Positions 1 to 3,720 of a stretch of DNA of 5,199 nucleotides are shown one piece after another. The notes under the pieces are model-generated. The model saw nothing but the letters and a program-made list of their open reading frames with translations, ran no database searches and had not been told where the DNA came from. This DNA comes from Phascolarctobacterium sp. (GTDB taxonomy: Bacteria; Bacillota; Negativicutes; Acidaminococcales; Acidaminococcaceae): contig JAIHZV010000106.1 in the NCBI GenBank assembly GCA_022718015.1, forward strand, positions 1 through 5,199, in the 5' to 3' direction. Made by a program: the position numbers and the translations under genes. Positions within the stretch are counted from its first letter, which is position 1, and each line of letters starts with the position of its first letter.

Positions 1-128
1 AGGTAAATAACATATTTGATAAAATGTATGCTGAACGTACTCATGTATTCTATAGCAGTGGCAGACCTGGTGACTGGTATTCGATGCCAGGACGCAATTT
101 TGTCTTAGGTATGCAGGTAAGTTTCTAA
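1..128 (+). CDS. TonB-dependent outer-membrane receptor, C-terminal fragment
   Basis: The gene enters from the left edge; the reading frame begins at base 3 and ends at TAA 126-128, leaving 41 residues. The peptide begins VNNIFDKMYAER and ends PGRNFVLGMQVSF. An 'N-I/L-F-D-K-x-Y' turn, then a 'PGRNF-x-LG' strand and a terminal phenylalanine, is the typical end of the 22-stranded barrel of TonB-dependent receptors; the last aromatic residue is the known recognition signal for outer-membrane barrel assembly. Such proteins import iron chelates, corrinoids or other scarce ligands across the outer membrane using TonB energy. The ligand cannot be told from this fragment, because the plug domain and most of the barrel lie outside the window. 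The nearby cbiZ makes a corrinoid substrate possible but unproven. The family call is fairly secure from the two motifs. Confidence 0.82.
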   Translation, partial: VNNIFDKMYAERTHVFYSSGRPGDWYSMPGRNFVLGMQVSF

Positions 129-160
129 AATTTTTTTTGCTCTCTCATTTTTTCATATTC

Positions 161-192
161 TGCTGTGGCGCTGCCGAGGCAGCGTCGCAGCA
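161..192 (+). other. GC-rich stem-loop after the receptor gene
   Basis: Arms 161-174 and 179-192 pair over 14 positions, with two G-T wobbles and a CGAG tetraloop. It stands out in an AT-rich stretch 33 bases after the receptor stop codon. The nearest run of T (203-208) lies about ten bases past the stem, too far for a textbook intrinsic terminator. It may be a weak terminator or an mRNA 3'-end stabilising hairpin. A run of eight T at 131-138 lies before it, not after it. Confidence 0.5.
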
Positions 193-228
193 ACTCTCAA
201 AGTTTTTTCAATTACTCATACACATATA

Positions 229-269
229 AAAGCAGCCCTGGGATGCGTGGTGCGTCCCGGGGCTGCTTT
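229..269. terminator. Bidirectional intrinsic terminator between convergent genes
   Basis: Arms 229-243 and 255-269 pair over 15 positions with one G-T wobble around an 11-base loop. The stem is GC-rich inside and flanked by A/T (AAAGCAGCCC and GGGCTGCTTT). On the + strand it ends in TTTGTTTG and would stop receptor transcripts. On the - strand it lies 14 bases after the nuclease-gene stop codon and ends in TTTTATAT, giving a better U tract. One hairpin therefore appears to terminate both convergent genes. Confidence 0.85.
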
Positions 270-283
270 GTTTGTGCTTGAGC

Positions 284-1948
284 TTAATTTGTTGCGATTT
301 CGACCTTCTTGCCACTGAAGGCAATGCCGTATTTGTAAACGGTAGTTATTCCGTGAGCCATGAGCTCGGTATCATAATGCTTGCTTTCAATTTGCGTTAA
401 GGCTTCTGCTGCCAAAGCTTTCAGCTGTTCTTCCGTCGCATCCTTAGCAGCCTTGATTTCAATAATGATACCTGGCATAGCAGCAGTTTTAGGCTGTAAC
501 TGGATATCATAACGAGCTTCGCCGCTCTCGCGGTTTGAGTTGACGTAATAGGTATTGGTGAATAATCCTGTCATACCTAAAAGCAGCCCTTGATAATAGT
601 TTTCTTTGAGCGTGTCATAGTAGCTGACAGTTTCTAAAAGGAATTTTTTAAGCACATTTTGCAGTGCAGGGCCATTTTTAGTTATGAGATATTGTTGGAG
701 TAAATTAATCGCTGTACTGTCAATTTTGTCTGCTAACAGAGCAACAATCTCTTGACTATAAACGCTTTGGATTTCTTTGTTGGGAATACTAAGCTCACAT
801 AGACAGATGCCGTTGGCTCTTGTAGTTTTGATGGATTTCAAATACCCTGTCATTAACAGAAAGCCAAAAATATTAGTTTGCTGCTCTTTTAGCTTCGGAT
901 AGATGATGCTGGTATCAACTATTGATTTTACGGCAGAGCCATTTAATAAAGCACGAAGATTTTCACAAGTGCTGATATCAAGGCTCCTGATGATTTCACG
1001 GATAGTGGAGTTTTCGGAGGTTTGTACCCAATAGGGTTCTGCTTCACAATAATTATTGAAATATTTAAGAACAGACCAAGGATTATAAATCTCTGTATTA
1101 CCAAACCTATAACCATCATACCATTCTTTAATTTCAGGAATTTTATCAGCTGCTTGATAGTATGCGGCCATAGTATTTACTTCAGCACTGGTAAAGCCAA
1201 AGAAATCACTATATCGTTTATCTAACAGTGAGTTAACATTGACATTGTTCAGACCACTAAAAATACTTTCCTTGGCAACACGTAAAATACCAGTCAAAAA
1301 GCCAAAGGAAATGTGTTGATTGTCTTTTAAAACAGAGGAGAGCAGGTCTCGCGTGAATTGTATTGTTGCATCATAAAAACCATGAATATAACCTGCTTGA
1401 ATAGGGGTATCGTACTCATCAATGATGATTATAGGTGCTTTAGCGTAATGCTCATGCAGCATTTGTGAAAGACGGAGCAAGCTGGTAGCATAATCCGTTT
1501 CGTTACCCTGACCGCTAGTGATTTTTTCGTAGAAATCTGGGTTGGATAAATTTTTGCTGTATTTGAGCTCTGAATGGCGCAGAAATTCATCTTTTATCGT
1601 TTCTTTTAGACGTGCATATAAGTCTGACCAATTATTTTTATTGGCATCCTTAAAGCTTAAGAAAATAACAGGATATTGTCCTTGGTGCTGTGTATATTTT
1701 TCACCTGTCTGCCAAATGCTTTTATTGATAAAATATTTGCTTGTATCGTATTTGGCTTTTTCGAAAAATGTACGCAGCATATCCATATTTAGTGTTTTGC
1801 CAAAGCGACGTGGACGGGTGAAAAGAGTAACTTTCGCTTGTTCGTCAAGAATATCCTTTATTAGTAGAGTTTTGTCAACATAATAGTAATCTTGGCTGAC
1901 CTTTTTATAATCTGATGCGCCGATAGGCAAAGGTAATTTATTTTGCAT
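284..1948 (-). CDS. AAA-ATPase-like / PD-(D/E)XK nuclease-like protein
   Basis: A 554-residue protein of the family with an N-terminal AAA-ATPase-like domain and a C-terminal PD-(D/E)XK domain (Pfam types AAA-ATPase_like and PDDEXK_9), usually 500-600 residues long. Near the N-terminus is the family signature LPIG.SDYKK followed by YYYVDKT (residues 6-27). A Walker A-like loop RPRRFGKT spans 45-52, and a Walker B-like strand IIIIDEYD spans 173-180. The nuclease core is near the end: D481 in ARYDI, then E497 and K499 in IIIEIKA. All expected catalytic residues are present, so the protein looks intact. Its biological role is not established; copies are often numerous in gut Firmicutes and Bacteroidetes. 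The start at 1948 is chosen because AGGAGG lies just upstream and the family signature begins six residues in. An upstream ATG in the same frame at 2059 lies before the promoter. The gene is visibly AT-richer than cbiZ and rnj, suggesting acquisition. Confidence 0.88.
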   Translation of the reverse strand: MQNKLPLPIGASDYKKVSQDYYYVDKTLLIKDILDEQAKVTLFTRPRRFGKTLNMDMLRTFFEKAKYDTSKYFINKSIWQTGEKYTQHQGQYPVIFLSFKDANKNNWSDLYARLKETIKDEFLRHSELKYSKNLSNPDFYEKITSGQGNETDYATSLLRLSQMLHEHYAKAPIIIIDEYDTPIQAGYIHGFYDATIQFTRDLLSSVLKDNQHISFGFLTGILRVAKESIFSGLNNVNVNSLLDKRYSDFFGFTSAEVNTMAAYYQAADKIPEIKEWYDGYRFGNTEIYNPWSVLKYFNNYCEAEPYWVQTSENSTIREIIRSLDISTCENLRALLNGSAVKSIVDTSIIYPKLKEQQTNIFGFLLMTGYLKSIKTTRANGICLCELSIPNKEIQSVYSQEIVALLADKIDSTAINLLQQYLITKNGPALQNVLKKFLLETVSYYDTLKENYYQGLLLGMTGLFTNTYYVNSNRESGEARYDIQLQPKTAAMPGIIIEIKAAKDATEEQLKALAAEALTQIESKHYDTELMAHGITTVYKYGIAFSGKKVEIATN

Positions 1949-1955
1949 GGAGTAT

Positions 1956-1963
1956 AGCCTCCT
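1956..1963 (-). promoter_or_regulatory. Ribosome binding site that fixes the nuclease-gene start
   Basis: On the - strand this reads AGGAGGCT, a near-perfect Shine-Dalgarno sequence about nine bases before the ATG at 1948-1946. It decides for this start over the longer in-frame alternative at 2059, which would add 37 unrelated residues and has no such site. Confidence 0.85.
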
Positions 1964-2005
1964 CTCGTTCGTTATGCATATACATCGTAATTCGTATTTT
2001 CTTAT

Positions 2006-2014
2006 ATTATAGCA
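2006..2014 (-). promoter_or_regulatory. Extended -10 promoter of the nuclease gene
   Basis: The - strand reads TGCTATAAT: a consensus TATAAT preceded by the TGn extension. The -35 position at 17-bp spacing (TACTAA, 2034-2029) is poor, which is usual for extended -10 promoters. Predicted transcription begins near 1999, giving a leader of about 50 bases with the ribosome binding site near its end. Confidence 0.7.
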
Positions 2015-2065
2015 TTTTTTCAGGGCTGTTAGTAGTAGATAGAAAATTTTCCTGAGCACGCATTA

Positions 2066-2171
2066 ACACAAAACGCGATTTTTTAACAGCGAAAATCTAC
2101 ACAAAACGAGATTTTTAAAATGTAATTTTCTACACAAAACGCGATTTTTTAGCGTGCTAAAGTAATTTGCT
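2066..2171. repeat. Tandem direct repeats with a 33-bp period (three copies)
   Basis: The sequence ACACAAAACGCGATTTTTTA starts at 2066 and again, unchanged, at 2132. A variant with an A in place of the second C (ACACAAAACGAGATTTTTA) starts at 2099. The starts are exactly 33 bases apart. The first ~20 bases of each unit are nearly invariant; the following ~13 bases vary but tend to end in TCT or GCT. The third unit is about 40 bases long and is followed by a weak fourth match (ACAAAAATCTTGAT, from 2172). The copies lie between the two divergent promoters. They could be protein-binding iterons or a decayed dispersed repeat; the function is unknown. Confidence 0.8.
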
Positions 2172-2242
2172 ACAAAAATCTTGATAGTAGAAGCACTATA
2201 TGCAGCACTTCCCGAACTTTTAACAGCTCTAAAGCAATTTCC
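2147..2242. repeat. Degenerate second repeat arm
   Basis: TTTTAGCGTGCTAAAGTAATTTGC at 2147-2170 is echoed at 2218-2242 as TTTTAACAGCTCTAAAGCAATTTCC. The core CTAAAG-Y-AATTT is kept in both. The second copy also shares TTTTAACAGC with 2081-2090 in the first tandem unit. This suggests that the repeat cluster once reached further toward cbiZ and has decayed. Confidence 0.5.
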
Positions 2243-2268
2243 CAATTAGAAAATTTAAAGTGAATTAC

Positions 2269-2297
2269 TTGACACTACTACTACTATATACTGTAAA
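2269..2297 (+). promoter_or_regulatory. Probable cbiZ promoter
   Basis: A perfect -35 hexamer TTGACA (2269-2274) is followed after 17 bases by TGTAAA (2292-2297), a 4-of-6 match to TATAAT. The spacer contains CTACTACTACTA. Transcription would start near 2304 and give a leader of only about 30 bases. A TATATT further on (2306-2311) is too far from the -35 to pair with it. Confidence 0.6.
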
Positions 2298-2321
2298 CTA
2301 TCTTCTATATTATACACATTC

Positions 2322-2328
2322 AAGGAGG
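2322..2328 (+). promoter_or_regulatory. Ribosome binding site of cbiZ
   Basis: AAGGAGG lies five bases before the ATG at 2334-2336. The match is strong and supports this start. Confidence 0.85.
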
Positions 2329-2333
2329 CTTCT

Positions 2334-3422
2334 ATGTCTGAAAAGCTTTGCACCTTATCGACCGGTGATGAGGTTTATTTTTATGATAAAAGCATAGTTA
2401 TCTGCTTTCAGGGAAAGCGAAGGGTTTTAAGCACGTCTTTATATAATGGCGGTTATCATGAGGATTTCACTGCTGTCTATAATTATGATGCCAAGCAGGG
2501 AGCAGGGATGCCGTGCGAGATGCTGGCAGACAATTATGTAGACCATATGCAGCTGATTTCGCAGCGACTGGCGCTCGATCCGGAGAAGGTGAGCGGGATG
2601 TCGACGGCGGCGAGCATGGAAAATGTGGCGGTCGAAACCTTGAAGTATAAAGAGCTGACGGTGACGGCGATTGTTACCGGCGGCATTGAAACGAACGGCG
2701 GACGCGTTGGGGATCTGGCGGATTATTACAGGCCGCAGGAGAAGCCTGTGAAGTATGGCACAATCAACATTATGCTGGTTCTTGACTGCGACCTTGCGCC
2801 GGGGACGATTGCCAGAGCGCTGGTGACTTGTACGGAGGCGAAAACGGCAGCGATTCAGGAGCTGCTGGAGGGCAGCAAATATTCGCAGGGCTTGGCGACC
2901 GGCTCTGGCACGGATCAGACGATTATTGTCTGCAATACTGAAAGCGAGCTGTATCTTGACGGTGCAGGCAAGCACTCTAAGCTGGGCGAGCTGATTGGCA
3001 GAGCTGTTATAGCAGCGGTTAAAAAGGCGCTGGCGAAGCAGTCCGGCCTTACGCCTGCGCTGCAGCATAATGCCTTTCGTCGCTTGAAGCGCTTCGGCGT
3101 GCAGCCTGGCAGTATGTGGGAGGCTTTTCATAATGCGCAGCCTGCGGTAATCAAGCCTGAGTATCTTGTGGCTGCGGAGAAGCTGGCGTGCGAGGAGACG
3201 ATGCTCACTTTTACTTCATTATATATACATCTGCTTGACCAGTGTGCCTGGGAGCTTATCAGTGCGCAGGAAATGCAGCAGGCAGGGCAGGCTATTTTGC
3301 AGCTTTTGGCAGCAAAATATGACGTGCAGGAGGAAGCGATTGCCGAGGCGACAGGTGAGTCGCTGCTCGCAAGCTGGAAAAAGCAGTTTAATGCTGTGCT
3401 GGAGGCAAGACTAGCAAAATAA
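2334..3422 (+). CDS. cbiZ: Adenosylcobinamide amidohydrolase CbiZ with C-terminal extension
   Basis: A 362-residue cytoplasmic protein whose first ~235 residues match the CbiZ family. CbiZ cleaves the aminopropanol side chain of adenosylcobinamide to give adenosylcobyric acid, letting cells salvage incomplete or foreign corrinoids and rebuild the cobamide they need. Visible family blocks are: SLYNGGYHE (35-43), SGMSTAASM (87-95), VTAIVTGGIETN (110-121) with GRVGD (123-127), YGTINIMLVLD (141-151), TCTEAKTAAIQELL (165-178), ATGSGTDQTIIV (188-199) and AGKHSKLGELIGRAV (211-225). No signal peptide or membrane segment is seen. Residues ~240-362 go beyond the usual family domain: mostly helical-looking, rich in Ala, Gln and Leu, with no motif I recognise. 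The gene is monocistronic, with its own promoter and a terminator downstream. The first ~200 bases are AT-richer than the rest. The family call is firm; the exact substrate range is inferred. Confidence 0.9.
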   Translation: MSEKLCTLSTGDEVYFYDKSIVICFQGKRRVLSTSLYNGGYHEDFTAVYNYDAKQGAGMPCEMLADNYVDHMQLISQRLALDPEKVSGMSTAASMENVAVETLKYKELTVTAIVTGGIETNGGRVGDLADYYRPQEKPVKYGTINIMLVLDCDLAPGTIARALVTCTEAKTAAIQELLEGSKYSQGLATGSGTDQTIIVCNTESELYLDGAGKHSKLGELIGRAVIAAVKKALAKQSGLTPALQHNAFRRLKRFGVQPGSMWEAFHNAQPAVIKPEYLVAAEKLACEETMLTFTSLYIHLLDQCAWELISAQEMQQAGQAILQLLAAKYDVQEEAIAEATGESLLASWKKQFNAVLEARLAK

Positions 3423-3504
3423 ATGCTTTACAGTAACAACAGTTTTTCTTGAGCATATAGCAAGTATATAGTTTAGATAAACGCAAAAATTACCAGAGAT
3501 TTTC

Positions 3505-3530
3505 GGGCGGCGCGCTGCGCCGTCCTTTTT
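3505..3530 (+). terminator. Intrinsic terminator after cbiZ
   Basis: Arms 3505-3513 (GGGCGGCGC) and 3517-3525 (GCGCCGTCC) pair over nine positions with one G-T wobble and a three-base loop, followed directly by five T (3526-3530). It lies about 80 bases after the cbiZ stop codon; the bases between (3423-3504) hold nothing I recognise. It separates cbiZ from rnj. Confidence 0.85.
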
Positions 3531-3599
3531 GTCGTGCGTTGAAAAGCAACGAAGCTTAAATTTTTTACAAAACTTTTAACAAAAATCACAGTCCGCTAT

Positions 3600-3628
3600 T
3601 TGTCATTAGCCTATAAATGTAGTATAAT
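3600..3628 (+). promoter_or_regulatory. Sigma-A-type promoter of rnj
   Basis: TTGTCA (3600-3605, 5 of 6 to consensus) and a perfect TATAAT (3623-3628) are separated by exactly 17 bases. Transcription should start near 3635, giving a leader of about 85 bases before the TTG start codon. This is the best-matched promoter in the window, as expected for a housekeeping ribonuclease. Confidence 0.85.
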
Positions 3629-3642
3629 ACAGAGTGAGAGTA

Positions 3643-3695
3643 TGTGTGCGGACACAGTATCAAATAAATTTTCTACATTTGTACGGAAGAATGTA
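3643..3695 (+). other. Two small hairpins in the rnj leader
   Basis: The first is TGTGT/ACACA (3643-3647 with 3652-3656) around a GCGG loop. The second is TACATT/AATGTA (3674-3679 with 3690-3695), extendable past a bulged C by T-A pairs. The second ends about ten bases before the Shine-Dalgarno sequence. Both stems are short and AT-rich or marginal. They could tune RNase J entry or translation, but no known leader motif is recognised. Confidence 0.4.
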
Positions 3696-3705
3696 AAATA
3701 AAAAT

Positions 3706-3712
3706 GGAGGTG
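3706..3712 (+). promoter_or_regulatory. Ribosome binding site deciding the TTG start of rnj
   Basis: GGAGGTG lies eight bases before the TTG at 3721-3723. The next in-frame ATG (3787) would remove the first 22 residues, including the conserved PLGGLGEIGKN segment, and has no comparable site. TTG is therefore the start. The TTG itself sits at the end of a run of eight T (3715-3722). Confidence 0.85.
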
Positions 3713-3720
3713 TATTTTTT

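Larger units (their letters stand above)
1949..2333. other. Divergent intergenic region, AT-rich, with repeats and two promoters
   Basis: This 385-base stretch separates the divergently transcribed nuclease and cbiZ genes. It holds a promoter at each end, a cluster of 33-bp-periodic repeats in the middle (2066-2171) and a degenerate repeat arm near 2218-2242. I see no credible gene in it. A 60-codon - strand frame (2245-2063) runs through the repeats but starts at TTG with no ribosome binding site. I also see no cobalamin riboswitch: there is no conserved B12 box, and the predicted cbiZ leader is only about 30 bases. Confidence 0.75.

Noticed and set aside
307..320. GCCACTG resembling part of a B12 box
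   Set aside because: It lies inside the nuclease coding sequence, is isolated, and none of the other riboswitch blocks are near.
1949..2059. Longer N-terminus for the nuclease protein, starting at 2059
   Set aside because: The extra 37 residues match nothing in the family, begin upstream of the extended -10 promoter, and the start at 1948 has a strong AGGAGG.
2066..2151. Short CRISPR array
   Set aside because: Conserved units are only ~20 bases with ~13-base gaps, too short for repeat and spacer, units differ, and no cas gene is near.
2190..2212. AGCACT direct repeat (2192-2197 and 2204-2209) and imperfect palindrome ending GAAG/CTTC
   Set aside because: Inner positions do not pair and the match is short; not supported as an operator.
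2063..2245. 60-residue - strand open frame through the repeat cluster
   Set aside because: It starts at TTG with no Shine-Dalgarno sequence, half of it is translated repeat, and no family is recognised. Kept only as a finding.
2439..3131. 230-codon - strand frame opposite cbiZ
   Set aside because: Arg/His-rich, low-complexity translation typical of the antisense of a GC-richer gene; cbiZ is conserved on the other strand.
3449..3477. Possible promoter TTGAGC ... TTTAGA after cbiZ
   Set aside because: Both hexamers are weak, and the terminator at 3505-3530 would stop the transcript at once.
3537..3565. Second terminator: CGTTG/CAACG hairpin followed by a T run
   Set aside because: Only five base pairs with a five-base loop, and the T run starts about ten bases after the stem.
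3667..3677. AATTTTCTACA in the rnj leader matching part of the 33-bp repeat region (2124-2134)
   Set aside because: An 11-base AT-rich match without the ACGCGA core; likely chance.
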